DNA of 33,811 nt from assembly GCA_009937205.1 (NCBI GenBank), contig JAACCR010000138.1, forward strand, positions 1 to 33,811. Reading direction: 5' to 3'. Position 1 is the stretch's first letter. Every line of letters begins with the position of its first letter. The notes beneath the pieces were generated by a model. That model did no database searches, had not been told where the DNA came from, and was given only the letters and a program-made list of their open reading frames with translations. This stretch comes from Methanobacteriota archaeon. Lineage in GTDB: Archaea; Thermoplasmatota; Poseidoniia; Poseidoniales; Poseidoniaceae. The position numbers were made by a program, and so were the translations under genes. Positions 1 to 7,561 of this stretch are shown piece after piece.

Positions 1-120
1 ACCATCTTAGTTGGGGGTGGGTGAGGCTGCGCTTTATGGCGTATTCGAGCCTGCCTTCGACAAGGAGGGTTAAGTCGTAACAAGGTACCTGTAGGGGAAC
101 CTGCAGGTGGATCACCTCCT
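1..120 (+). rRNA. 16S rRNA, 3' end (partial)
   Basis: The segment carries the conserved 3' end of small-subunit rRNA: the decoding-region sequence GTCGTAACAAGGTA at about 74-87, the helix 45 hairpin with its GGGGAAC loop region (about 93-100), and the terminal GGATCACCTCCT with the anti-Shine-Dalgarno core ending at 120. The gene starts to the left of the window. The exact mature end cannot be read from DNA; 120 is the family-typical end. The tail ATCACCTCCT pairs well with the GGAGG and GAGGTGAT sites in front of several genes in this window. A terminator follows directly, and no tRNA or 23S gene follows. Confidence 0.97.
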
Positions 121-129
121 AAGAAACCC

Positions 130-167
130 GGAAACGGGGGCTTCGGCCCCCGTTTCCACCCTTTTTT
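130..167 (+). terminator. Hairpin terminator after 16S rRNA
   Basis: A perfect 12-bp stem (130-141 with 146-157) closes a TTCG tetraloop, and is followed after a short C-rich spacer by six T residues (162-167). This is a strong intrinsic-type terminator placed 10 bases after the 16S end. It supports a 16S gene transcribed as its own unit rather than in a 16S-tRNA-23S operon. A role in 3' processing of the rRNA is also possible. Confidence 0.85.
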
Positions 168-269
168 AATAGCCTCTATAGTTTACTTTTTACACCAAGT
201 AACCTAAGTACATTGCAGTTTTGATAGTTGCCTGGGCAGATCGATGCCCAGTTGTTTGCTGTAACTCGC

Positions 270-1154
270 TTAGTTACTCAAGTTTTGAAGACGTTGACTC
301 ATCGATTGCCTAAATGTTAACAATCTAATTCTCGGTGCTTCTAAATTAACTGTAATCGTAGCACCTCTATTGAAATGAACTTCATCCCAGCCATCAGGGA
401 CGATCATTCCTCTATGCATATCAGATGTTAATGTGGTCGTTTCAGATGTCCAAGCTAAAGATGCCCAAGGACTGTCCTTTCTTTGCGAATGAGGGATGTC
501 TCTTGCCAGCATAAAGTAATGAGAATCAGTTTCATTAGATTCTATAGAGTCGCATATTTGGTTGTATTGTTGTTCATTTGCAGCATGACTTAGCCAAGCT
601 CCTTTTCCAAGCCAAGTAGAAAATATCAATCCACTACTGTGCTGGACCAATTTGTCTTCTCCCCTTCGTAGATGATACCTACTTGGAGCATACTGATGTG
701 TATTTGCAATTAGCAAATCATTCATTGCAGGATCGGTTGTAAATCGGTTACCAGATGTAGTATCGATAATCGCTTGTAAACGTGGCAAATCATTGACGAT
801 TGCCTTACCATCTAATGCTGATTGAATATCATCAGCAAATGTGTGGATGCTTGAATCCATATAAAATCCAAAACTTCCATCCTCATCCTCATCTCTTGGA
901 TGGGAGTTGACACCCATTACAGGTGTATTTGCATCAATGTTGTGTGATATACTGGTTAATGTTCCATCTCCTCCAAGTACAATTACTAGATCACGTCCAA
1001 TAAAATCAGCACGACGAACTCTTTCTCTTGCTCGTATGTCCACTCTCAGGCCTCTCTCAAGTCCGATTTCCTCAAGAATACTGCTAATTTGGTTGAGGCT
1101 TTCATCATGAACTGCTTCAAAGTTCTTCTTGTAAACAACTAAGATGTCAACCAT
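270..1154 (-). CDS. nadK: NAD kinase family protein
   Basis: Predicted to phosphorylate NAD(H) to NADP(H) in the cytosol. The 294-residue product has the family signature GGDGT at residues 61-65, followed by the strand and turn TPVMGVNSHP, and an NE/D-type motif NDLLIAN at 145-151. The later segment SSGLIFSTWLGKGAWL (about 173-188) sits where typical NAD kinases carry TGSTAY; here it reads LGKGAW, more like the divergent mitochondrial NADK2 branch. The ATG at 1154 is preceded by a GGGGGAG Shine-Dalgarno-like stretch (complement of about 1162-1168), so the start is well placed. The gene faces the 16S gene and is divergent from the membrane protein at 1275. The family is clear; preference for NAD or NADH and for the phosphate donor is not. 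Confidence 0.85.
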   Translation of the reverse strand: MVDILVVYKKNFEAVHDESLNQISSILEEIGLERGLRVDIRARERVRRADFIGRDLVIVLGGDGTLTSISHNIDANTPVMGVNSHPRDEDEDGSFGFYMDSSIHTFADDIQSALDGKAIVNDLPRLQAIIDTTSGNRFTTDPAMNDLLIANTHQYAPSRYHLRRGEDKLVQHSSGLIFSTWLGKGAWLSHAANEQQYNQICDSIESNETDSHYFMLARDIPHSQRKDSPWASLAWTSETTTLTSDMHRGMIVPDGWDEVHFNRGATITVNLEAPRIRLLTFRQSMSQRLQNLSN

Positions 1155-1242
1155 AACATTACTCCCCCATTACAATCCAAGATGCCCTACCTCTTCAACA
1201 CCACCAATGGAAATTTCATTTTGTATCTTGATTATGTACGAG

Positions 1243-1250
1243 TATTAAAA
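1243..1250 (+). promoter_or_regulatory. TATA-like box for the 1275 gene
   Basis: TATTAAAA lies 25-32 bases before the ATG at 1275, the spacing expected of an archaeal TATA box serving a leaderless transcript. It is the main reason for preferring the ATG at 1275 over the earlier in-frame ATG at 1182. Confidence 0.45.
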
Positions 1251-1274
1251 GACCTAATCACCATACATAGTAAC

Positions 1275-1952
1275 ATGCAGCCAGACCCATGGGGAGGACA
1301 ACAACCGGACCACAAACAACCTGAATCAGCAATTCAGGATAGTGTCGTAGGTGGTGATGTACACACAGGCGATGTGATTAATAATCACTATTCTCCTGAA
1401 GCAGTAATGATGGGTAATGTAAGTGAACAACCTTCAGTACTCGGTCATCAGATAGGTATGCCAGGTCAAGTAATAATGGTGCAACAACCCTCTAGTGCAG
1501 CCAAAATCATTGGAATATTAGTAATAATTTCAGGCTGTTTCGGAGTAATTGGCGGGATTGGTGAAATCTTTAGCGCAATTTCATATTCTTCTATGGCGGT
1601 TGCACTTGCGATTGCCTTTCTTAACATTGCAAACAGCGCCGCTTCTGTTTTGGGTGGCTATTGGATGACAAATTACGAAAGAAGAGGTGTCCAATTAGTT
1701 TTGATAACAGTATTAGTTAGTTTTATCGTTGCTTCAGCATCGACTTTAGTTTTGGGAGATATTATGCAAGAGGAACTTGATGCTGGTAATATGACACAGG
1801 AAGAATACGATGCAGCTCAAGGATTTATGGCTCTTATTGGTGGTGTATATCTTGCATTCGCAGCAGTTTGTTCTGGTATCTGTGGATTGATTATTGCGAT
1901 TCCACTTATGTCAGCCAATGGTGGATTAGACGAATCTAGTTTGTTTTCATAA
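1275..1952 (+). CDS. Small four-helix membrane protein with DSVVGGDVHTGD motif
   Basis: I do not recognise a function. From the ATG at 1275 the product is 225 residues: a Pro/Gln-rich hydrophilic head (MQPDPWGGQQPDHKQP), then a beta-rich motif QDSVVGGDVHTGDVINNHY, a short linker, and about four hydrophobic segments consistent with transmembrane helices, two of them Gly/Ala-rich. An acidic loop (EELDAGNMTQEEYDAAQ) joins the third and fourth helices. The repeating S-V-GDV-GDV pattern looks like one or two turns of a beta-helix, which would place an oligomerising or scaffold element in front of the membrane domain; that is inference. An ATG at 1182 in frame would add 31 residues but leaves almost no promoter space after the divergent nadK. 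Confidence 0.7.
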   Translation: MQPDPWGGQQPDHKQPESAIQDSVVGGDVHTGDVINNHYSPEAVMMGNVSEQPSVLGHQIGMPGQVIMVQQPSSAAKIIGILVIISGCFGVIGGIGEIFSAISYSSMAVALAIAFLNIANSAASVLGGYWMTNYERRGVQLVLITVLVSFIVASASTLVLGDIMQEELDAGNMTQEEYDAAQGFMALIGGVYLAFAAVCSGICGLIIAIPLMSANGGLDESSLFS

Positions 1953-1977
1953 TCATAGATAAGAGATGGAAAATACC

Positions 1978-1997
1978 ATCAGTCGTCGCTGATTTTT
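1978..1997 (+). terminator. Possible weak terminator after the 1275 gene
   Basis: A 5-bp inverted repeat (ATCAG at 1978-1982 with CTGAT at 1989-1993, six-base loop) is followed by four more T residues. It sits between the membrane protein and the YjbQ gene. The stem is short, so the T-run may matter more than the hairpin. Confidence 0.3.
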
Positions 1998-2004
1998 CAT
2001 TAAT

Positions 2005-2472
2005 ATGGGAACTTTAGTTACGGGAACCGCTGCGACATATGTTGAAGAGTTATGGATAAATACAGACAAAAGATATGAGATAATGTGCATTACTCAAGAC
2101 GTGCAGAATGTCATAAAGCAATCTGGAATCACCGATGGTATTGTATTGGTCAATCCAATGCATATTACAGCATCTTGTTATGTCAATGATCTTGAATCTG
2201 GCTTACATCATGATATTATGAATTGGTTAGGGAAATTGGCACCATTTTATGGGGCTGATGGCAAAGATGGAGAAGAATATCACCATCATAGAACAGGTGA
2301 AGATAATGGGGATGCACATCTAAAACGGCAACTGCTTGGCCAACAAGTTACAATGGCGGTTAAAAATGGGCAATTACATTTAGGAACTTGGGAGCAAATA
2401 CACTATGCAGAGTTCGATGGAATGCGCAATAAAAGAATAATGGTCAAAGTTGTGGGCATTATTGTCCAGTGA
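2005..2472 (+). CDS. yjbQ: YjbQ family (UPF0047) protein
   Basis: This 155-residue protein belongs to the YjbQ/UPF0047 family, whose members can show weak thiamine-phosphate synthase activity but whose true role is unsettled. Visible family landmarks are NPMHITASCYVND (about 50-62), the His-rich EYHHHRTGEDNGDAHLKRQL (91-110) and GQLHLGTWEQIHYAEFDG (122-139), which together form the conserved His/Asp/Glu cluster of the family. The length is slightly above the usual 130-140 residues because of an N-terminal extension. No strong Shine-Dalgarno site precedes the ATG at 2005. The gene is followed 32 bases later by a thioesterase on the same strand. Confidence 0.88.
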   Translation: MGTLVTGTAATYVEELWINTDKRYEIMCITQDVQNVIKQSGITDGIVLVNPMHITASCYVNDLESGLHHDIMNWLGKLAPFYGADGKDGEEYHHHRTGEDNGDAHLKRQLLGQQVTMAVKNGQLHLGTWEQIHYAEFDGMRNKRIMVKVVGIIVQ

Positions 2473-2504
2473 TTTGAAATTGAATCACTTGTCGAGGTGT
2501 ATTT

Positions 2505-2948
2505 ATGGAAGAAGATATTTTCTCACAACCTCCGAATTTATCGGGTATGGCAAAATCATTATCGATTCAAAGGGGTCAATGGTCTCCGGGCCATTGTAGT
2601 GTCTTTGTTGATGTTGAAGAATTCCATTGTAATAAAGGTGGAGTTGCACATGGTGGGCTATTTACAATAATGTTGGATATGGCTTGCGGTGGTGCATTAG
2701 TTTCTGGTTTGTTAAAGGAAGAATGGTGTGCAACTACACAACTAAATGTTTCATTTATTGATGCTGGAAGGGTCGGTGAGAGATTGGAGGCAGTTGGAAG
2801 TGTTACCCGTAGAGGTCGGAATGTTGCCCATCTTTCTGGTGAAATCAGGTCAGAGTCTGGAAGATTAATCGCAACTGCAACTGGAACTTGGATGATTTGG
2901 CAATCAAAGCCAGAAAACTTCCCAGGTAGAGAAAGTGATAATCAGTGA
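2505..2948 (+). CDS. PaaI-type hotdog thioesterase
   Basis: Predicted acyl-CoA thioesterase of the PaaI/hotdog superfamily, 147 residues, the usual size. The signature is NKGGVAHGGLFTIMLDMACG (about residues 44-63): the HGG turn and the downstream Asp on the long helix are the family's substrate-binding and catalytic elements. The C-terminal strands ATTQLNVSFIDAGRVGE and ATATGTWMIW complete the fold. A GAGGTG Shine-Dalgarno site at 2494-2499 lies five bases before the ATG. With the thiolase directly downstream on the same strand, a role in acyl-CoA turnover is reasonable. The actual acyl substrate cannot be told from sequence. Confidence 0.85.
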   Translation: MEEDIFSQPPNLSGMAKSLSIQRGQWSPGHCSVFVDVEEFHCNKGGVAHGGLFTIMLDMACGGALVSGLLKEEWCATTQLNVSFIDAGRVGERLEAVGSVTRRGRNVAHLSGEIRSESGRLIATATGTWMIWQSKPENFPGRESDNQ

Positions 2949-3006
2949 TTTACGGCATTGTAGACATAGGTTGAGTTTTTGACCTAACCACTTCTCGGCC
3001 AGTTTA

Positions 3007-4227
3007 ATGAGTGAAGATGTTGTAATTATCGGCGGGGCTCGCACTCCCTTTTGTGAATGGCAAGGCGGCAAGCGTGGAGACGGTCAACCGGGTGGGCTTC
3101 TCAAGGATGTAAGCGCTCTAAAACTTGGTGAAATCGCAATTAAGGGAGCTCTAGATAAAACCGGAACTTCTGCCGAATCTGTTGACCATGTTGTAATGGG
3201 ATATGCACTCCAAACCTGTGACCAAGCAATCTTTGGTGCGAGGCATGCAGGACTAGGTGCTGGAATACCACAAGAAGTACCAATGCTAACTCTTTCTCGT
3301 ATCTGTGGTAGTGGTGTACAATCAATTGTTTCAGGTGCGCAAATGATAATGCTCAATGAAGCACAAACTGTGGTCGCTGGCGGAATGGAGAACCTATCTC
3401 AAGCACCTCATGTGCTTCGCGGAATGCGTGATACCTACAGGCTGGCAAGGCCTCCAAAAGCAGGTGTTGAATTAGAAAAAGACATGGAAGATTATCTATT
3501 TACCAACCTTCTTGACGGAATGTGTGGCTCGTTCATGGCGCAAACCAGTGATGAGATCTGTAAGCGCAAAGGAGTAACTCGTGAAGAAACCGATGAATTT
3601 GCTGCGCTGTCTCATGCTAGAACAGCAGCATCGATTGATAACGGAGTCTGGGAACAGGAGATTGTGTCTGTAAATGATGTCACATTCAAAGATGAAGACC
3701 ACGTTGTACGAGGTAGTACTGCTGAATCCTTAGCAGGCCTTAGAACAGCTTTTGGCCCAGAAAGCCTGGTAACTGCTGGAAATGCGATCGGTGTAGTTGA
3801 TGGTGCAGCAGCAGTTGTAATCAAATCAGCATCGAAGGCTGAAGCAGATGGCGATTCACCACTTGCTAGAATCGTCTCTTGGGGAATCGTTGGACTTGAA
3901 CCAGCAATTATGGCATATGGACCCGTTCCTAGTAGCCGCTTAGCTCTAGAGAAAGCAGGACTTACAATCGAAGATATCGACCGTTGGGAAATCAACGAAG
4001 CATTCGCTGGACAGGCGGTTGCATGTGTCAAGGACCTAGGATTAGATATTGAGAAAGTCAATGTTAATGGTGGAGCAGTTGGCTTAGGTCATCCTCTTGC
4101 GGCAACAGGCACACGTCTTGTTCTAACTCTGGCGTACGAATTGAAGCGTTGTGGTGGCAAGTACGGAGTCGCAACAGCCTGTATTGGTGGCGGTCAAGGA
4201 ATCGCAATGGTAATCGAAAGCCTTTGA
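3007..4227 (+). CDS. Thiolase (acetyl-CoA C-acyltransferase)
   Basis: A 406-residue thiolase of the degradative/biosynthetic acetyl-CoA acetyltransferase family; it condenses or cleaves acyl-CoA with CoA. All catalytic elements are visible: the nucleophile Cys100 in LSRICGSGVQS, NEAF at 330-333, His362 in NGGAVGLGHPLAATG, and Cys392 in TACIGGGQG. Length and the start MSEDVVIIGGARTPF match bacterial-type FadA/AtoB enzymes rather than the archaeal SCP2-like thiolases that need a DUF35 partner, and no DUF35 gene is adjacent. With the thioesterase just upstream it suggests fatty-acid or branched acyl-CoA metabolism. Whether it runs in beta-oxidation or in acetoacetyl-CoA formation is undecided. 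Confidence 0.93.
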   Translation: MSEDVVIIGGARTPFCEWQGGKRGDGQPGGLLKDVSALKLGEIAIKGALDKTGTSAESVDHVVMGYALQTCDQAIFGARHAGLGAGIPQEVPMLTLSRICGSGVQSIVSGAQMIMLNEAQTVVAGGMENLSQAPHVLRGMRDTYRLARPPKAGVELEKDMEDYLFTNLLDGMCGSFMAQTSDEICKRKGVTREETDEFAALSHARTAASIDNGVWEQEIVSVNDVTFKDEDHVVRGSTAESLAGLRTAFGPESLVTAGNAIGVVDGAAAVVIKSASKAEADGDSPLARIVSWGIVGLEPAIMAYGPVPSSRLALEKAGLTIEDIDRWEINEAFAGQAVACVKDLGLDIEKVNVNGGAVGLGHPLAATGTRLVLTLAYELKRCGGKYGVATACIGGGQGIAMVIESL

Positions 4228-4312
4228 TTTGCAAATACTGAGCAGTGGCTAGCTACTCACCATTTCATACGAATGCTAACTCAACCGCCCGTTCTTGTAA
4301 ACTATTTCACAG

Positions 4313-4915
4313 TCAATGCATTCCAGACATATTGGAATCCATGGATTGGGTATATCCCGTTTGAGGAGCGGTCGCATTGAACCACATGCTCATCTCATGT
4401 GCGCTATTCCACAATCCAATTCGGGCAGAAATAATAGTATTATTTTCTATTAATAATATATGTGGAATTGAAGAAACAGATAAATTTTCTGACAAAAATG
4501 GTGCGTGTAAAAATGGACGGTCTACCGAGCGATTAAGTTCACCCTCTATCATCAGTTTCCATTCGGTCATATTAGAGCTATCGTTACCTGCTTGTTTGTT
4601 GAAAATGAGTAAATGATTTAGCATAATCGATTGGTCAAGTGCATCTATTGTTGGCTTACAATGCGTGCACCAAGATGCAGAAAAATAGGCAACCCAACGC
4701 CCACTATCATTTGCAGAAGCCTCATTCCAATGAGTTCCGTTTTGATCAATAAAATCAAAACTTGGTAATTCACAACCAACATGCCATTCGGGGATATTAC
4801 CTTCAGTACAAAATTCAATTGAATCATCAACCATTTCCATTTCGGGTTCGATACAACCGGATAGAATACTTACTGAAAAAAGAATAGCGATGAAATATGA
4901 GATTTTTTTATTCAT
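4313..4915 (-). CDS. Thioredoxin-like lipoprotein (TlpA/redoxin type)
   Basis: A 200-residue secreted thiol-disulfide protein. The N-terminus MNKKISYFIAILFSVSILSGC is a lipoprotein signal with lipobox LSGC (Cys21 as lipid anchor), followed by an acidic spacer. The thioredoxin fold begins near residue 50 (CELPSFDFIDQNGTHWNE, typical of the redoxin/TlpA entry), with the redox pair in YFSASWCTHCKP (Cys83, Cys86). Additional cysteines at 36 and 48 before the domain could form a structural disulfide. The C-terminal part is unusual in its Met-rich tail (MDSNMSGMH). It is divergent from another thioredoxin-fold gene at 5114. The reductant partner is unknown. Confidence 0.85.
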   Translation of the reverse strand: MNKKISYFIAILFSVSILSGCIEPEMEMVDDSIEFCTEGNIPEWHVGCELPSFDFIDQNGTHWNEASANDSGRWVAYFSASWCTHCKPTIDALDQSIMLNHLLIFNKQAGNDSSNMTEWKLMIEGELNRSVDRPFLHAPFLSENLSVSSIPHILLIENNTIISARIGLWNSAHEMSMWFNATAPQTGYTQSMDSNMSGMH

Positions 4916-5113
4916 TCAATTCACCACTGGCCCGATGTGTCTGTTCACAGTGGCCGAGTTCATCAAACTATGCTTCTTGTTTTCTATTTCCATTAGTAAT
5001 TGGTATATCCGAACATCCATTACAAAGTTATTGAACAATAGCAATGGCATTGCTTTATGATTCAGCCTTGGGTTGTGACAAATCATTAAGTGAAAAAACT
5101 GGAAGTATGCATT

Positions 5114-5578
5114 ATGTCCGAAGTATTTCCGTCTGTCACAGGGAGAAACCTCAACAAAGAAACGTTGACCATCCCCGATGATTATGGTGAGAAGAATCTC
5201 CTCGTGATAGTTGCGTTCCAACGGTGGCAACAGGGAGTTGTTGATGATGCAATTACAATTCTCGAAGCAAGTAAACTTGACCTCACCCATTCAATCATTG
5301 AAATACCGGTGATTCAACGTTCAACAAGGTTTCGCCAGATTCGCCTTGATACGTTGATGAGGGCGGCCATCAGAGATCGACATATTCGTCAAAGAACGGT
5401 CACAGTTTACACTGATAAACAAGCATTCAGAGAGAAATTGCGCATAGCCAACGACAACTCCATTCATTGGTTTTTGATAGACCATGCCAGTAAAATAATT
5501 CTCTTAAGAGGGGCCGATACAATCTCTCCCGAAAATATCACTCAAATCATTTCACACTCGAATAAGATTGATGTGTGA
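5114..5578 (+). CDS. Thioredoxin-fold protein, cysteine-free, ATP10/peroxiredoxin-like
   Basis: About 154 residues from the ATG at 5114; a GTG at 5090 in the same frame would add eight residues and I cannot exclude it. The layout FPSVTGRNLNKETLTIPDDY, then LLVIVAFQRWQQGVVDD, then YTDKQAFREKL and FLIDHASKIILLRGAD follows the redoxin/ATP10-like thioredoxin fold. The position where peroxiredoxins carry the active Cys is FQRWQQ, with no Cys, so it is probably not a redox enzyme; a binding or chaperone role is inference. It is divergent from the thioredoxin lipoprotein at 4915, with about 170-200 bases between them. I recall similar uncharacterised bacterial proteins but can name no function. Confidence 0.75.
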   Translation: MSEVFPSVTGRNLNKETLTIPDDYGEKNLLVIVAFQRWQQGVVDDAITILEASKLDLTHSIIEIPVIQRSTRFRQIRLDTLMRAAIRDRHIRQRTVTVYTDKQAFREKLRIANDNSIHWFLIDHASKIILLRGADTISPENITQIISHSNKIDV

Positions 5579-5588
5579 AGAGTTGTAA

Positions 5589-6350
5589 TCAAGAGAACAA
5601 TGTTCGGTCTATTTCTTCACGTGTGATAGTACAAAACTGGCCAGGTTGAAGATCGTAATCTTTCAAAACCATTTTCTCGGTTGATAATCGGTGTAAATGA
5701 GTAACATGGTTCCCAAGGGTTGTGAACATTCTACGAATTTGCCTTTTCTTGCCCTCATCTATGGTCAAAACTGCACTTGTTGCATGTTCTAAATCAATAG
5801 TTGCGGGTCGAGTTTGAAACTCTTCTAATGAACCGTATTCAGTAACAGATACATCAACACCTTGACGAATAGACTCAAGTTGAACTTCAGTAATCTCCTC
5901 CTCAGTCTTCACTCGATAGGTTTTCTTAATTTTCTTATTCGGATCGGTTACAGAATGGACTAATTTTCCATCTGTAGTAACCAAAAGCAAGCCAGTTGTT
6001 TCTTCATCGAGTCTTCCTACAGTGATTAATGATTCATAGATCGATGGTTCTACTTCATCTCTGAAAAGCTCATAGACAGAAACTTTGCGATGTTCAAGTT
6101 CCTGTGAATTGAGGCGAGAGCAAATACATCCAGAAGGTTTGTTGAGGAGGAAATAAACATCATTGGAAGGGAGAAACAATTCTTTTCCACGGTATTTTAC
6201 AGTACGTTTTGCAGGATTGAATTCATAGGCAATATGTTTCACAATGGAATCATTGACTGTGATATCGCCACTCCAAATGGCTTGCTTAACATCACTCTTC
6301 GATGAAAACTCACCGCATTTTGAAAGAAATTGATGAATTCGAAGTTTCAT
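5589..6350 (-). CDS. RsuA/RluB/RluF-type rRNA pseudouridine synthase
   Basis: Converts uridine to pseudouridine in rRNA. The N-terminus (MKLRIHQFLSKCGEFSSKSD, then ITVNDSIVKHIAYEF) is an S4 RNA-binding domain; the catalytic domain has LLNKPSGCICS and the signature GRLDEETTGLLLVTTDG with the catalytic Asp, followed by KTYRV and GKKRQIRRMF, the last being diagnostic of the RsuA/RluB/E/F branch. That branch is mainly bacterial, so horizontal transfer into this archaeon is likely. The frame is open up to an ATG at 6416, giving 22 more residues not typical of S4 domains; the ATG at 6350 with GAGG eight to nine bases before it seems better. The modified base cannot be predicted. Confidence 0.85.
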   Translation of the reverse strand: MKLRIHQFLSKCGEFSSKSDVKQAIWSGDITVNDSIVKHIAYEFNPAKRTVKYRGKELFLPSNDVYFLLNKPSGCICSRLNSQELEHRKVSVYELFRDEVEPSIYESLITVGRLDEETTGLLLVTTDGKLVHSVTDPNKKIKKTYRVKTEEEITEVQLESIRQGVDVSVTEYGSLEEFQTRPATIDLEHATSAVLTIDEGKKRQIRRMFTTLGNHVTHLHRLSTEKMVLKDYDLQPGQFCTITREEIDRTLFS

Positions 6351-6464
6351 GCCTATTGCCTCATTTGCCGGTGCAATCATTTTGTTCTTAGCAGTTCCCC
6401 TTTGTAACAGAACCATCTAGATAAATTACATGGATAGAAGTCTTAATTAGATTTAATGACGAGG

Positions 6465-6481
6465 GTGAGTATATACTTACT
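6465..6481. repeat. 17-base AT-rich motif, copy 1, with internal palindrome
   Basis: GTGAGTATATACTTACT here matches 14260-14276 at 16 of 17 positions. The core AGTATATACT is a perfect 10-base palindrome. It lies upstream of the TATA-like box of the DoxX-fusion gene at 6543. It may be an operator or a promoter element; the function is unknown. Confidence 0.45.
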
Positions 6482-6512
6482 AAAAAAATAAGTCCTATGC
6501 TGATTAACATTA

Positions 6513-6520
6513 CTTTATGT
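6513..6520 (+). promoter_or_regulatory. TATA-like box for the DoxX-fusion gene
   Basis: CTTTATGT is centred about 26 bases before the GTG at 6543, the spacing of an archaeal TATA box for a leaderless transcript. It supports the GTG start, which lacks a Shine-Dalgarno site. Confidence 0.45.
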
Positions 6521-6542
6521 CTAAAGTGGATTACGGCAACTT

Positions 6543-7523
6543 GTGAAAGTCAAGTTCAATGTGCGGGAAATCCTTGGCTTCGGCTTAGGTTTGGCGTTCA
6601 TTTTTATTGGAATCGATCATTTCATCCATCCTTCTTGGTATCAACCAATTGTGCCTGAAATTCTCCCTTCACCCAAATTTTGGGTATTACTTAGTGGCCT
6701 TTTCGAGGCCTCCCTTGGACTCTTATTGATTATTCCACGTACGAGGGCTTTGGCCTCGGCTGGTATCGCTTGGATGCTTGTAGCATTGTATTGGGCCAAT
6801 TTCAACATGTGGTACAATGACATTCCTTTGAATGACACTCAATATGGTGGCGTTTTCCACATTTCTAGATTGATAATTCAAATAATTCTAATTTTTACAA
6901 TTGCCTGGATTGGAGAGATTACTCCTTTCAAAGGAGAAGAAAGAAATATCAAAAAAATGGATGTATTCTCTGGTAGAATAACTTCTTGTGGTTTTGAGAG
7001 TGGTGATAGAATTGTCATCGGCGATTGGAAGGAATCTCCATTTGGAGATTTTACCGATGTGATGTGGGCAACAAGTGAAGGAAAGAGAATTCTGATAGCT
7101 CCTAATACTCAAATATCTGATTATGTGCAATCATTGTATACTTTTGAAGAAGTATTGATTGAAGATATAAAAATTGATTATCGGCTCCAAGAAATGACCT
7201 TGAGTTCACAATCACTGAGCCTTGAATACAAGTGGAATAAAGGATGGTCGATACCATTTAGTCGTTCACTGTTTTTCATAGCAACGGTTGAATTATTATT
7301 TGCTAGAATATTTTGGGGAACGAGGACTCATGGTCGTTCAAAGAATAACCGTAAGGAATGGTATGCGATTGATAGAGTTTCTAAGATCACCGAAGCGAAG
7401 GCAACAATCAATGGCAAAGATGCTGGCAAAAAGGCTCTTATCACCGAAAAATGTAAGTTTGGATTTAGTGAATCTCCCAAGAACCCTTCATCGGTTGTTG
7501 TTCGTACCTATATTCTGAAATAG
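6543..7523 (+). CDS. DoxX-like membrane domain fused to an uncharacterised soluble domain
   Basis: A 326-residue two-part protein with a GTG start. Residues 1 to about 140 form a DoxX-like four-helix membrane domain (GFGLGLAFIFIGIDHFIHP, then GLFEASLGLLLIIP, WMLVALYWANFNMWYN, and a final helix IIQIILIFTIAWIG). The C-terminal 190 residues begin MDVFSGRITSCGFESGDRIV and contain SPFGDFTDVMWA, APNTQISDYVQSLYTFEEV and FWGTRTHGRSKNNRKEWYAI. This resembles an unnamed soluble family I recall as a stand-alone protein in actinobacteria, but I know of no described function. The fusion suggests the two parts work together at the membrane. It ends in TAG, with TAA three codons on. A small membrane protein follows 38 bases later. 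Confidence 0.75.
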   Translation: MKVKFNVREILGFGLGLAFIFIGIDHFIHPSWYQPIVPEILPSPKFWVLLSGLFEASLGLLLIIPRTRALASAGIAWMLVALYWANFNMWYNDIPLNDTQYGGVFHISRLIIQIILIFTIAWIGEITPFKGEERNIKKMDVFSGRITSCGFESGDRIVIGDWKESPFGDFTDVMWATSEGKRILIAPNTQISDYVQSLYTFEEVLIEDIKIDYRLQEMTLSSQSLSLEYKWNKGWSIPFSRSLFFIATVELLFARIFWGTRTHGRSKNNRKEWYAIDRVSKITEAKATINGKDAGKKALITEKCKFGFSESPKNPSSVVVRTYILK

Positions 7524-7561
7524 TCCGATTAAGTTATGCAGTGATTTCAATTGGCTTTGTT

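Noticed and set aside
4916-5290. 124-codon minus-strand frame opposite the 5114 gene
   Set aside because: Translation shows no domain, overlaps the better-supported thioredoxin-fold gene, and runs directly into the thioredoxin lipoprotein start.
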